Source: JABMNT01 sp048262655
GTDB lineage: Bacteria; Pseudomonadota; Alphaproteobacteria; Rhodospirillales; Casp-alpha2
Direction of reading: 5' to 3'
Length of the DNA: 64,000 nucleotides
NCBI GenBank assembly: GCA_048262655.1
Contig: JBLXEY010000012.1
Coordinates: 3,311 to 67,310, forward strand
The translations under genes and the position numbers were made by a program. This document shows, one piece after another, positions 52,470 to 61,655 of this stretch. The notes below the pieces were generated by a model. That model did not search any database. It was given only the letters and a program-made list of their open reading frames with translations, and was not told the origin of the DNA. Within the stretch, counting starts at the first letter, position 1. Each line of letters begins with the position of its first letter.

Positions 52470-54374
52470 CTATAAGGTACAGTTATCCGGTGTTATTTCT
52501 AAAACAAGTTGTCGGTTCTGTGTCGATTTTGGCGACGACAAGCTTCGTGAAGCAATAGATTTATATGGGATCGTTGCCACCTGTCGAACGCAGCCAGCCT
52601 TGAGCAGAACCTTCCATAATTTTTGACCACTGAAAGAAAGGGCATTGTCCTCTTCAATGTTGCCCATTGGCAAACTAAGTATGTGGGTAATCTTTTGTGC
52701 CCTTATTTGATTATAGTATACCTTAGGGTCTCTTTGATGTGGCCTCAAATCAACTAATTTTTGAGCGGGGATACTCGCATAGAATATCGGACTATTTAAA
52801 AGATAATTGTACTGGCGAATACCGACAAAAACGCGATCGCTTAAGCCTAAATGATCATTTAGCCACTGAACTGCATTGTACCCGGATATATTGCGCGACA
52901 AAAACGCATCTCTCGATTCCCCGAAGACGGAATAACGCATATAATTTAACGTGGTTGCACCGTTCGCCGCGAACTGCAAAGCGATTGTAAACCCAGCTAT
53001 CAAGACTATAGGTGCTTTCAGGGATCGCATTTTTGATACTTTGGCGAGAGCGACACCCGAAATCAGTAAAAGAACCGGATAAACGGGCAACACGTGACGG
53101 ACTCGTTGGGAGCTTCCCGTCAAATACCAGATCATATAAAAAACCAAAAGTGTCAGTCCAGGCCCAAGCCAACAATTCGAGAGCAGACGCGATCTGATTC
53201 GCCATATGGCAAAAACGATAAAGGGACTCGCCAACATGATAAATGGTCCCAGCCCAACCCGCTCAGAATCAAATTTATGATAAATGGAGAAGGTGGCATA
53301 AAAAGGGTAGAGGAGCATCCATAGAAAGTTATTGGGGAGTGCGGTTTCAGCTTTAAAATGCCGGTTAACGAAAAAAGTATGATAACTGCTGTCCCAATAA
53401 GCAGAATCTTGCAAGCCAAGGACCTTGAATAACATCGGAAATACCGGATCACCCGTATGTACCCAGTTCCAATAATACCACTGAAAACCGATCAAAAGGG
53501 AAGTTGTGCCAAAGACCAGCATTTGTCTTGGCCATTGGCGGATCATAAAGAGAAACAAACCACAAGCAGCACCGAACATCAGGCCCGTATATTTGGCCCC
53601 GACAAGCATTCCCGTGGCCATTCCCGCGATGGCAACATAGCGGGCAAGACCCGTCTCTTTCGCTTTCATTAAAGCGGCTATGGCCAGAAGAACAAAACCC
53701 GCGATTCGAACTTCGACTTGCCCAGAACCGCCGCCATAAAGGACGGCAGGTGTCGTTAACCAAATTAGCGTCAAAGCCAATGACCAAGACCGACTGAGAT
53801 GCTCTCTGCAGAAGACGTAGAAAAAGAAGGCCACACCCCAACTCGAAAACATGGTCCAGAGCGTCAGGGCTTTTTCACCCCCCAGCCCTAAAACAGGCAC
53901 ATAAGTCATTTGCACCAAAAGCGGGACAGCGCCATCAATGGCCCGCGGAACAAAAACGATTTTGTATTCGCGCAGGAATTCTTTTGGCAAATTAAAGTGA
54001 TAGGCCAAAGAATCGGCATCACCCGGCGGCGCAACGCCTTCAAAACAATCGAGAACAAGAACCACGGCCAGAAGGGCGCACAGGCCAAGTTCCAGCTGAG
54101 AAAAGGATGTTATGCGCGTTTCTGTCGGTAGGCCCAGGAAAAAGAGGCCAACAGCTCCAACGCCCAACAGCATCAGTAAGGGTACATCGGAAAACAGCCC
54201 GGCGACGCCTATAAAAAAGAGCAGCCAGCCAAGCAACCCAAGGCCAAGAACAAAACTCCAGGCAAGACGTTCCACCCATGCAAGTGTTCCCGAGATTTGA
54301 AAGATCCGTAACACAAAGGCGCCAAAACCAACGCACGCTGAGATTTGCAGCAAAAGAACGAGAACAGCAATCAC
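52470..54374 (-). CDS. ArnT/PMT-like membrane glycosyltransferase
   Basis: 634 aa with about 11-13 membrane helices. The first periplasmic loop carries 'DADSLAYHFNLPKEFL' with acidic residues as in GT-C enzymes, and 'SSQRVRHVLPVYPVLLL' lies late in the membrane domain. It likely moves a sugar from polyprenyl phosphate to a periplasmic acceptor. The start is GTG at 54374, overlapping the upstream gene (GTGA). Confidence 0.8.
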   Translation of the reverse strand: MIAVLVLLLQISACVGFGAFVLRIFQISGTLAWVERLAWSFVLGLGLLGWLLFFIGVAGLFSDVPLLMLLGVGAVGLFFLGLPTETRITSFSQLELGLCALLAVVLVLDCFEGVAPPGDADSLAYHFNLPKEFLREYKIVFVPRAIDGAVPLLVQMTYVPVLGLGGEKALTLWTMFSSWGVAFFFYVFCREHLSRSWSLALTLIWLTTPAVLYGGGSGQVEVRIAGFVLLAIAALMKAKETGLARYVAIAGMATGMLVGAKYTGLMFGAACGLFLFMIRQWPRQMLVFGTTSLLIGFQWYYWNWVHTGDPVFPMLFKVLGLQDSAYWDSSYHTFFVNRHFKAETALPNNFLWMLLYPFYATFSIYHKFDSERVGLGPFIMLASPFIVFAIWRIRSRLLSNCWLGPGLTLLVFYMIWYLTGSSQRVRHVLPVYPVLLLISGVALAKVSKMRSLKAPIVLIAGFTIALQFAANGATTLNYMRYSVFGESRDAFLSRNISGYNAVQWLNDHLGLSDRVFVGIRQYNYLLNSPIFYASIPAQKLVDLRPHQRDPKVYYNQIRAQKITHILSLPMGNIEEDNALSFSGQKLWKVLLKAGCVRQVATIPYKSIASRSLSSPKSTQNRQLVLEITPDNCTL

Positions 54375-55375
54375 AAGCTTAATACCAACTTATAAAAAGC
54401 CTCAACCAAATGACGGAATCGATACAGATAGGCGCCAAATGCGCCTAAGACCCAGAGCCAAAAGAGCCAAACAAGCCAGTTTGGCAGGTCACCGTTATTG
54501 GTCTCCGTATGCGCCATCATCAGCGGTGATCCTATAAGCCGTGCTGCCAGAAGCATCAAGACCCAGGCCATTTTGAGCGGCATCTTGCCGCGCCTGTAGG
54601 CATTCAATGCTTCATAGTGGATCGCTATGATCCGAAAAACCAAATCTGCATAGGATTTTTGATGGTCTTTTGCAACGCGTAAGGTGCAATCAAGACGCCT
54701 CATGGTGTGACTGGTGATACCCCCATCGCTCACCGTGTAACGCATTAACGGGGCGGCAAACACCGCGAAGCGCGCACCCTTTTGCGACAGGACCTTCAGC
54801 CATAAGTCAAAGTCCTGTGCTGCCGCCAGTGTTTCATCAAATCCTCCACAATCTGTAACCGCACTTTTGCGAACGACAACTGTGGATGTCGCAATAAATC
54901 CGTAACGATAAAGCGCACGCAAAGGGTCATCCGACTCCGAAAACCGCCGTTTACAGTCGATAAGTGTCTCATCCCCATCCGGGGCGATTTGCGTGAAACT
55001 ATGGGCAACAAGAATTAAATCAGATTTTTGGATTTCGGCAACGGAGTGCTCCAGTTTCTCCGGTAACCATTCATCATCCGCGTCCAGAAAGGCAATCCAA
55101 CGAGACGCCGCCTTGCGGATTGCATGGTTGCGGGCCGCCCCGGCCCCTTTGTTGGATTGCATCAGAACCTTGATCGGGACGCCGTTGACAGCATCTTCCA
55201 GAGCTTTGATGACGTCGAGCGTTTTATCATGAGACCCGTCATCACAAACAATGATTTCACATGGTTGGTATGTTTGATGAGCCGCACTTCTTATTGCACG
55301 TTCGATGCTTCGTTCAGCTTGATAAGCCGGTATGATAACACTGATATCGACCTCTAGCTTTGGATCAGGGGGCAT
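54371..55375 (-). CDS. family 2 glycosyltransferase with C-terminal membrane anchor
   Basis: 334 aa. 'ISVIIPAYQAERSIERAI', 'IVCDDGSHDKTLDVI' and 'IAFLDADDEWLPEKL' are GT-A donor and metal motifs (residues ~10-110). Residues ~270-320 hold hydrophobic helices that anchor it at the inner membrane. It overlaps the heparinase-family gene by 11 bp and the GT-C gene by 4 bp. Likely adds one sugar of the repeat unit. Confidence 0.9.
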   Translation of the reverse strand: MPPDPKLEVDISVIIPAYQAERSIERAIRSAAHQTYQPCEIIVCDDGSHDKTLDVIKALEDAVNGVPIKVLMQSNKGAGAARNHAIRKAASRWIAFLDADDEWLPEKLEHSVAEIQKSDLILVAHSFTQIAPDGDETLIDCKRRFSESDDPLRALYRYGFIATSTVVVRKSAVTDCGGFDETLAAAQDFDLWLKVLSQKGARFAVFAAPLMRYTVSDGGITSHTMRRLDCTLRVAKDHQKSYADLVFRIIAIHYEALNAYRRGKMPLKMAWVLMLLAARLIGSPLMMAHTETNNGDLPNWLVWLFWLWVLGAFGAYLYRFRHLVEAFYKLVLSL

Positions 55376-57005
55376 GGCTCACCACCTCAACCTGAAGGTC
55401 TCCTCGATAAGGAAGAGATGCCATTTGTGAAATCTTAATTTGGTAAGCAGGTTCACCGCGCCCATAGGCAACCCAGCGGGTCGCCGGGTTAATTTCGATG
55501 CGCGCTTCGGGACAGATCAAATCGAATTTTGACCGCCCGGTCAGCCGAACGCCGCCGGTGATCAACTCTGGCACCAAAGTGGTATGGAGTCGCCGCGTTA
55601 TCTGATGCGATCCTGAACCCGTTATAACGTCTTCAAGTGTAAATCGATCGTCCAAGAATTGCCAAGTGCGTCTGTGGTTGCGAGTTCCAGTGCTTGTAAA
55701 ATCAAGCGCAATTTCACTATTTGTCTGTGAGATCAAGGGAGACGCACCGCCTATGAAATCTCGGAATTTTTGATGGTAATAGGGGCGGTTTGGCGGGTAA
55801 GGGTCCTGATCATCCACGGTAACCCCATTGTGCATAAGGGCGGAGCGATAAAGTGCTGCGTCTCCTTGCTCCCCATAAGTCCCGCGCCCGAGATCGATAA
55901 ACAAAGGCTCGTCCTTATAGTGAACTTCGAACGACCCCAAATCCTGATGACCGTGTCCCGGCATATGTGACCAACCCCCTGGCGCCACATGCCAAAGCCC
56001 CGTCCAAGGGCCCTGCTTAAACCGTGTCCATCCATCAATAGAGACACAAGGTTCTGTCTGATCCGTCAGTCGAGGCAGCTTGCTCACGACTTGTTCCGGC
56101 GACGCATCAGGCGAAATGTCACCGATGAGGGCCAGCCCACCCGGCATTATCAACAAGTTTGCGTGAGACATCGCACGGCTGGCAATAGCCCCCAGGTCCA
56201 CCTGCTCCGGGCGACCCGCATGTTTTGCAGCCTCGTAAACATCCTGATAATTTTGCGCTAGCAACAGATGATAATGCGAAGACCCTTCCCGCAAGAGGCC
56301 CGATGGCGTGAAGATGCGTTTCGCCTCTTGCAGCAATATTTTCAGCCCGATCGCGCGGGTGTGCTCCATCCCCAGCCATAGCCCCAGCAGATACAAACCG
56401 CGTCCGTTGTTCGCCAGATGATTCGACGTATGATGGTCGCCAAAATATTCAAGCTTTTCATAGATATCCTCGGCATGGTCCACGAGAATTTTATAGACCT
56501 CATCCCGATCGCCGGCCCATCCATAAGCAAGTGCAAAGCGGAGAATATTTATTGCCCGCTCGCTGGCTGTATAGGGATGCCAAACCCAGCTGTCATCGGG
56601 TCGTCCATAGAGCTTGGCCCATTGCGCCCAAATCACATCGACCCAATTTGCATCAATCTCCTGGTCAAGAGCCGGCATCCATGCGAAGCGATGTAACGAC
56701 AACAGCGTTTCAACATCCTCGAAGCTTCGCGAAAATAACCGGGCGACGTCGTTAATCTGAAGATTTATATCCAAGCCGGCTAATGTCATCGTCAAGGGAG
56801 CCTTTGGAGCGTCAGGCTGTCTTTGTTTGAATTGGCAATGAGCGACGTCACGCATGCCTGTCAGATCAAGCGTCAAATAGGGTGGTTTATGGGCGACATA
56901 ATCCGGTTCTCCCGGCCATTGGCCGAACAAACGACCGATCAACCAACGGCGGAGCACCGGATCAGAAGCCAGTTGACCGAATTTTCGAGTTAGGGATGCG
57001 AACAT
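55365..57005 (-). CDS. heparinase II/III family polysaccharide lyase (polysaccharide-locus copy)
   Basis: 546 aa. Helical toroid domain with 'SNHLANNGRGLYLLGLWLG' and 'EGSSHYHLLLAQNYQDVY', then the beta-sandwich with 'SHMPGHGHQDLGSFEVHYKD' and 'MHNGVTVDDQDPYPPN'. The Asn/His/Tyr arrangement matches PL12-type heparinases. No signal peptide is seen. It is co-transcribed with two glycosyltransferase genes and divergent from a methyltransferase, so it may trim or recycle the locus's own uronic-acid polymer; that is inference. Confidence 0.9.
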   Translation of the reverse strand: MFASLTRKFGQLASDPVLRRWLIGRLFGQWPGEPDYVAHKPPYLTLDLTGMRDVAHCQFKQRQPDAPKAPLTMTLAGLDINLQINDVARLFSRSFEDVETLLSLHRFAWMPALDQEIDANWVDVIWAQWAKLYGRPDDSWVWHPYTASERAINILRFALAYGWAGDRDEVYKILVDHAEDIYEKLEYFGDHHTSNHLANNGRGLYLLGLWLGMEHTRAIGLKILLQEAKRIFTPSGLLREGSSHYHLLLAQNYQDVYEAAKHAGRPEQVDLGAIASRAMSHANLLIMPGGLALIGDISPDASPEQVVSKLPRLTDQTEPCVSIDGWTRFKQGPWTGLWHVAPGGWSHMPGHGHQDLGSFEVHYKDEPLFIDLGRGTYGEQGDAALYRSALMHNGVTVDDQDPYPPNRPYYHQKFRDFIGGASPLISQTNSEIALDFTSTGTRNHRRTWQFLDDRFTLEDVITGSGSHQITRRLHTTLVPELITGGVRLTGRSKFDLICPEARIEINPATRWVAYGRGEPAYQIKISQMASLPYRGDLQVEVVSHAP

Positions 57006-57102
57006 TTTAAAGAAGAGGCTCCAACAAAAATTCGCCTGTCGTATCCGACCTGTTAGCGTTATATAAAGCCATTAAAGTTCATTAACGACGGCACTGATTA
57101 AC

Positions 57103-58047
57103 ATGTCCGATCCCGTTCGAAAACAGGATGTTCAAAAATTCTGGAAGTCGCTTTACGCATCTTTATATGATGACGTTGACGCCACTCTGACGCGCGAACA
57201 ACTCTTGCAGGGTATTGACGATCTGGAAGATATGTTCCGCTTCCGCGGACATATGTCAACGATTGAGGTCCCACTCGAAAGCCTTAGAGGTTTACGGGTG
57301 TTGGAAATCGGCCCTGGCGCTGGCGGACACTCAGCCTTGCTGGCTAAATATGGTGCGGTCATGAGCAGTGTCGACCTGACGTTTGATCGGGCACGCGCCA
57401 CAAATGCTAAGTTTCAATTGATGGGAGATGCTGCTGCAGGGTGCCAGGCCCTTCAGTCCGATGGTGAAAACCTGCCTTTTGCTGATGAAACTTTTGATCT
57501 GGTTTATTCCAACGGCGTTTTACACCATTCACCGGACACACAAGGCGCCATTGATGAAGCCTTCAGGGTGCTTAAGCCCGGCGGTCAGGCGGTTATCATG
57601 CTTTATTGTAAAAGCTCGTGGCACTATTGGTTCAATATGGTTTTTTGTGTTGGGTTATTACAGGGCAAATTGTTAACGGGGCGAAACTGGTTAGGCCGGG
57701 CTACGGAATGGGGCGGTAAAAACAAACAAACCGTCGAAAACCCCATCACACGCTGCTATACAGCCAGCGAAATGCGCCAATTGTTTCGACGGTTTCAGCA
57801 GATAACACTGCGAAAAACGGACTTTTATTTTTATCTTATTCCAAAGTTGGGTCGTCTCTATCGACGTTGGCAGATCAAACGTTACGGCACCCATCCGGGC
57901 GGTATTCTGGTTTATGGTGAGCCCTGGCCGATCCAATCGCCACTTGAGTTATGGCTGGGCAAAGGAATCGGGTTTTCGTGGTTTTTATCGGCCAAAAAAC
58001 CCGACCACCTTCAAGCGCCTGCTGCGACCACCAATGGATCTCCATAG
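57103..58047 (+). CDS. class I SAM-dependent methyltransferase
   Basis: 314 aa. 'VLEIGPGAGGHSALLAKYG' is motif I, 'LPFADETFDLVYSNGVLHH' motif II and 'VLKPGGQAVIMLYCKSSWHYW' the following strand. The C-terminal ~120 residues are hydrophobic/basic and could touch membrane lipid. The only plus-strand gene in this section; its 3' 37 bp overlap the convergent dehydrogenase gene. Confidence 0.85.
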   Translation: MSDPVRKQDVQKFWKSLYASLYDDVDATLTREQLLQGIDDLEDMFRFRGHMSTIEVPLESLRGLRVLEIGPGAGGHSALLAKYGAVMSSVDLTFDRARATNAKFQLMGDAAAGCQALQSDGENLPFADETFDLVYSNGVLHHSPDTQGAIDEAFRVLKPGGQAVIMLYCKSSWHYWFNMVFCVGLLQGKLLTGRNWLGRATEWGGKNKQTVENPITRCYTASEMRQLFRRFQQITLRKTDFYFYLIPKLGRLYRRWQIKRYGTHPGGILVYGEPWPIQSPLELWLGKGIGFSWFLSAKKPDHLQAPAATTNGSP

Positions 58048-58955
58048 TCACTGAGGCCTCGGATGGCGGCACGCCCCATATTCAATACGGCTTCTTCCGT
58101 ACTGCCACCGATATGCGGCGTCACCATAACGCTCGGTAAATCTATCAGACCTCGGTCCTGTGGCGGCTCATCGGCAAAAACATCCAAACCTGCTCCGGCG
58201 AGACGATGATCCATGAGCATTTCTTTTAGAACCCGCTCATCAACGAGGCCACCCCGCGCAGCGTTGATCAGAACGGCATCAGACCGCATGGCCTGCAACC
58301 GGTCTGCATTCAAGATTTCGCGCGTCGTCGCGTTCAGGGGCAAATGAAGGGTGACCACATTAGATTTTGTCAAAAGTTCATCCAACTCAACCTGTCGCGC
58401 ACCAGTTTCCGCAGTATAATCAGCAAGGTCGACAAGATCATGAATGAGCAACTCGCATCCATAGGGTTTTAAATATCGCCCAACCAGTTTGCCGACATGC
58501 CCGCAGCCAACAATTCCGACCGTTCGCTCGCGCAACTCGCGCCCTTTGATCTGTTGCCAGTTCCCGGCGCGCACGTCTGCCATTGCTTCCGGCACACGAT
58601 GGAGAAGCGCAATCATCATCATCAGCGTTAATTCAGCAACGGCGTGGCGATTGACTCCAGCCGTCCAGCCCAGCTTGACCCCATGCGCCTGCATTGCCGC
58701 CAGATCAATCATATCAACGCCGACGCCATATTTGGAGACAACCTGCAAATGCGGCAGGGCCGAGAAAATAGCATCATCCAAAGGCTCCAGGGCTGTAATC
58801 GCCCGCTCAGCACCCTGCAAAAATTTGATCAGCGCGCTTCCATTTAGAGAAAGCCCATCATCGTTAAATTGCGCATCAGGGTACCGATCCAACAACTCCT
58901 GACGGAGGATCGGATGTCTTGAGAAAGAGCGGGAGGTTACAGCGACGTTAGGCAT
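58011..58955 (-). CDS. D-2-hydroxyacid dehydrogenase (SerA-like)
   Basis: 314 aa. The NAD motif 'VGIVGCGHVGKLVGRYL' and the catalytic Arg ('INAARGGLVDE'), Glu ('DVFADEPPQD') and His ('TPHIGGSTEEAV') are all present. No ACT regulatory domain, unlike SerA. In polysaccharide loci such enzymes can supply a hydroxyacid or a precursor; the real substrate is unknown. It overlaps the convergent methyltransferase at the 3' end. Confidence 0.88.
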   Translation of the reverse strand: MPNVAVTSRSFSRHPILRQELLDRYPDAQFNDDGLSLNGSALIKFLQGAERAITALEPLDDAIFSALPHLQVVSKYGVGVDMIDLAAMQAHGVKLGWTAGVNRHAVAELTLMMMIALLHRVPEAMADVRAGNWQQIKGRELRERTVGIVGCGHVGKLVGRYLKPYGCELLIHDLVDLADYTAETGARQVELDELLTKSNVVTLHLPLNATTREILNADRLQAMRSDAVLINAARGGLVDERVLKEMLMDHRLAGAGLDVFADEPPQDRGLIDLPSVMVTPHIGGSTEEAVLNMGRAAIRGLSDYGDPLVVAAGA

Positions 58956-59074
58956 TAACTATAGTGTCCAAATACGGCATAACATGGGCTTCACGCTCTT
59001 TTCATAAACATCACGCACGTTGTGCGACAACGAGAAGGCCTTGACCATTTTTAATGAGCGGCAAACAAGTCATG

Positions 59075-60034
59075 TTAACGTTGAACATTCTTTATTTCGG
59101 TTTCAATCACTGTAAGCGGACGCTTTTTAACTTGCTGGTATATGCGTCCAAGATATTCGCCGATCACCCCTAAGAACAAAGCATTTAAAGTAATCGATAA
59201 TAGCAATAACAGTGTTGTTGTTGCAAAACCCTGTGGCCATTGATGACCAAAAAGAAGCGTTCCCACGAAATAGAATAAAATTCCCAAGAACGTCAATAAG
59301 GACATAATGAAGGCCGTTAAAGTCGCTATTCGAAGAGGTAAAACCGAATGGTAAAGAATTCCGTCCAATGCAAGGGATATCAATTGCCTCATTGAAAACT
59401 TGCTTTCTCCATTCGCGCGAATTTCTCGATCATAGGAAATACCAATTTGCTTGAAACCCAAAGATGCAATGGCTCCTCTCAGATAGGGATGATAGTCATC
59501 TATTTCGGCCAAGGCATCAATGACTCGTCTCGAAACGAGCCTGAAATCACCCGCATTGCGGGGCAAATGATCTTCTGACAACACATTAATCAGCCAGTAA
59601 AAAAATCGACGAAGCGCATTTAAAACAAAATGTTCCTGACGGGATTCACGAACCCCGTATACCACGTCGTGGCCTTTTTCAAATTGATCGAGAAATTCAA
59701 CAAACAATTCTGGTGGGTCTTGCAAATCACAATCTATTTGTATCGCGGCAACACCGTTAGCTTTTAAGTAAGCCGTTAGAATAGATCGCTGAAACCCAAA
59801 GTTTTTGGAAAATCTATATACGATAATTCGAGCGTCTTTTTGGCTCAATTTATCAAGGATCTGAAACGTTTCATCCGTACTATGGTTATCTGTAAATATG
59901 AACTCAAATGCGTAACGATCGGATAGGCCGTCACAGACGTCCGTTAGGCGTGCATATAATTTTGGCAGACTCTCTTCCTCGTTAAAAACGGGAATGAGAA
60001 TCGAGATGAGAGGCAGGGGGGTTTTTTGTGCCAA
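59075..60034 (-). CDS. family 2 glycosyltransferase with membrane helices (GtrB/ArnC-like)
   Basis: 319 aa. 'ISILIPVFNEEESLPKLYARL', 'FTDNHSTDETFQIL' and 'QIDCDLQDPPELFVEFLDQF' are the GT-A motifs; residues ~235-300 hold two membrane helices. This is the polyprenyl-phosphate glycosyltransferase plan. The start is TTG at 60034, 2 bp after the methyltransferase stop. A second donor-charging enzyme besides 51613-52305. Confidence 0.88.
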   Translation of the reverse strand: MAQKTPLPLISILIPVFNEEESLPKLYARLTDVCDGLSDRYAFEFIFTDNHSTDETFQILDKLSQKDARIIVYRFSKNFGFQRSILTAYLKANGVAAIQIDCDLQDPPELFVEFLDQFEKGHDVVYGVRESRQEHFVLNALRRFFYWLINVLSEDHLPRNAGDFRLVSRRVIDALAEIDDYHPYLRGAIASLGFKQIGISYDREIRANGESKFSMRQLISLALDGILYHSVLPLRIATLTAFIMSLLTFLGILFYFVGTLLFGHQWPQGFATTTLLLLLSITLNALFLGVIGEYLGRIYQQVKKRPLTVIETEIKNVQR

Positions 60035-60036
60035 TT

Positions 60037-60714
60037 TTAATTATCCGCTTTTTGACTAATGACCACGTATTGAGCTCCAAGCGCACACCATCCCAGTAAG
60101 TTTTCGAAGGATCTTAAAAAGCTTAAAAATTTAGGGAAAAATACAATGAACTGTCTGCGCATAACTTTTAAATCGGCTTGAGCGACCAACTCTTTTGCTT
60201 CGTTAGAGTTTAGAAGCACCGCATCTTTATCAAACGGGCAAGCATCCACAACTCTGCGGGTCACCGGATTTAGGGTGTTATGTTCAAAAATGACAAGCTG
60301 TCCACCGGGCTTCAGTCGTTGACGAATTTGTCGCAGTATCTCTGGGCGATCTTCCGGTAAGATATGATGCATAACGCCTGCGAGGAAAATAACATCATAG
60401 TCGGAATCACATTGCTCCAGACTTGATTGAAATGTTGCCTCACTCTTTAAAACATCGTAAATTTGATCAATGCTTTCCGGCGACGGGTCAAACCCATGCA
60501 AAATTGCCTTCGGCATTTGTTTTTTGAGCACAACAGAAACATTTCCAACGCCACAACCAAAATCCAAAATTTTGGCATCATCCGCGCGAACCACGTGCTC
60601 ACTCAAATACCGTGCCTTGTACTCAGCAAAATACTCGAACCCATCACCTGACTGGGTCACGTTGGCGTTCATTATTTGATTATAGTTTTTTGCGTAAGCG
60701 TCAAACTCAGCCAT
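60037..60714 (-). CDS. class I SAM-dependent methyltransferase
   Basis: 225 aa. 'ILDFGCGVGNVSVVLKKQM' is motif I, 'DVIFLAGVMHHILPEDR' and 'LKPGGQLVIFEHNTLNP' follow. It starts 8 bp inside the end of the epimerase gene, so it belongs to the rfbF-rfbG-epimerase-methyltransferase operon and may methylate the resulting sugar or lipid-linked glycan. Confidence 0.85.
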   Translation of the reverse strand: MAEFDAYAKNYNQIMNANVTQSGDGFEYFAEYKARYLSEHVVRADDAKILDFGCGVGNVSVVLKKQMPKAILHGFDPSPESIDQIYDVLKSEATFQSSLEQCDSDYDVIFLAGVMHHILPEDRPEILRQIRQRLKPGGQLVIFEHNTLNPVTRRVVDACPFDKDAVLLNSNEAKELVAQADLKVMRRQFIVFFPKFLSFLRSFENLLGWCALGAQYVVISQKADN

Positions 60715-61654
60715 CTATAACTTTCCTTTGTACGGCATCTATTGTTTTACGAATGCCGATACTCAAGGGCGTTCTTGGTTCCCAGTTTGCCGCCAAACCT
60801 AGACGGGTATTCGCCCCAACAACTTCATGGGCTTCGTCCGCCCGCGGCGGCAATGCGCTGAAACCGAGCAACGCGTCAGGGGCTTGCAATTCATGGGCAA
60901 CACTTTCACATACGAAACGCACCGTAACAGGTTCGCCGGAACACACATTATAAGCTTTATAGGGTTCTATGTGGTCCGTTTCTATCACTTTCACATAAGC
61001 GTCAGCGACGTCGTCGACAAAAACATAGTCGCGAATTTGGTCGCCCGCAGAAAGCTCAACCGCATTCCCTTCCGACAAACGTGTAATGAGATATGGCGTC
61101 AAACGATGTTCGGGCTCCCCCGGACCGTAAACATGAAATAAACGCAGGGTAACAAAAGGTATGTTATTCGCCGCCGCAAAGCCGTTGCCAGCAACTGTGG
61201 CTGCTGCTTTTGCGCCGCCATAAACACTTTGCGCAAGTATGGAATGGCTCTCATCAATCGGGCATCCCGGGACCGCAGGACCGTATTCTGACCAACTTCC
61301 CGTATGAATAAACAGGGTTAGCGGATTGACTGCAAACGCCTGCAGAAGATTTAGCAACAAAACACTATTGCTCTGGGTGAGCTTATCAATATGTCGGAAA
61401 TCCGGCTGAACGCCCCCTGCTGCAAGGTTTACGACATGACTAAAGGAATGGTTTTCAAGGCTTCGCGATAAATCTTCTACACCTGATGAAGGTGCCATCA
61501 GAAGCTTTAATCCCGCAAGTTCTGGTATTCGTGACGCTTGATTTCGGTTCGAAAAAATAAGGGCCGTTGTCTCAATTTTTGCTTCAGACAAAGCGCGCAG
61601 GAGGGCCTGTCCAATAAACCCTGAACCGCCAATAACCAAAACCGACGTGCTCAT
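60707..61654 (-). CDS. NAD-dependent sugar epimerase/reductase in CDP-sugar operon
   Basis: 315 aa from ATG 61654, just after the rfbG stop (TAGCATG). 'VLVIGGSGFIGQALLRAL' binds NAD(P); the catalytic part is 'SVYGGAKAAATVAG' (YGGAK). Placed directly after rfbFG, it probably reduces or epimerises CDP-4-keto-6-deoxyglucose or its C-methylated derivative. Confidence 0.85.
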   Translation of the reverse strand: MSTSVLVIGGSGFIGQALLRALSEAKIETTALIFSNRNQASRIPELAGLKLLMAPSSGVEDLSRSLENHSFSHVVNLAAGGVQPDFRHIDKLTQSNSVLLLNLLQAFAVNPLTLFIHTGSWSEYGPAVPGCPIDESHSILAQSVYGGAKAAATVAGNGFAAANNIPFVTLRLFHVYGPGEPEHRLTPYLITRLSEGNAVELSAGDQIRDYVFVDDVADAYVKVIETDHIEPYKAYNVCSGEPVTVRFVCESVAHELQAPDALLGFSALPPRADEAHEVVGANTRLGLAANWEPRTPLSIGIRKTIDAVQRKVIDG

Positions 61655-61655
61655 G

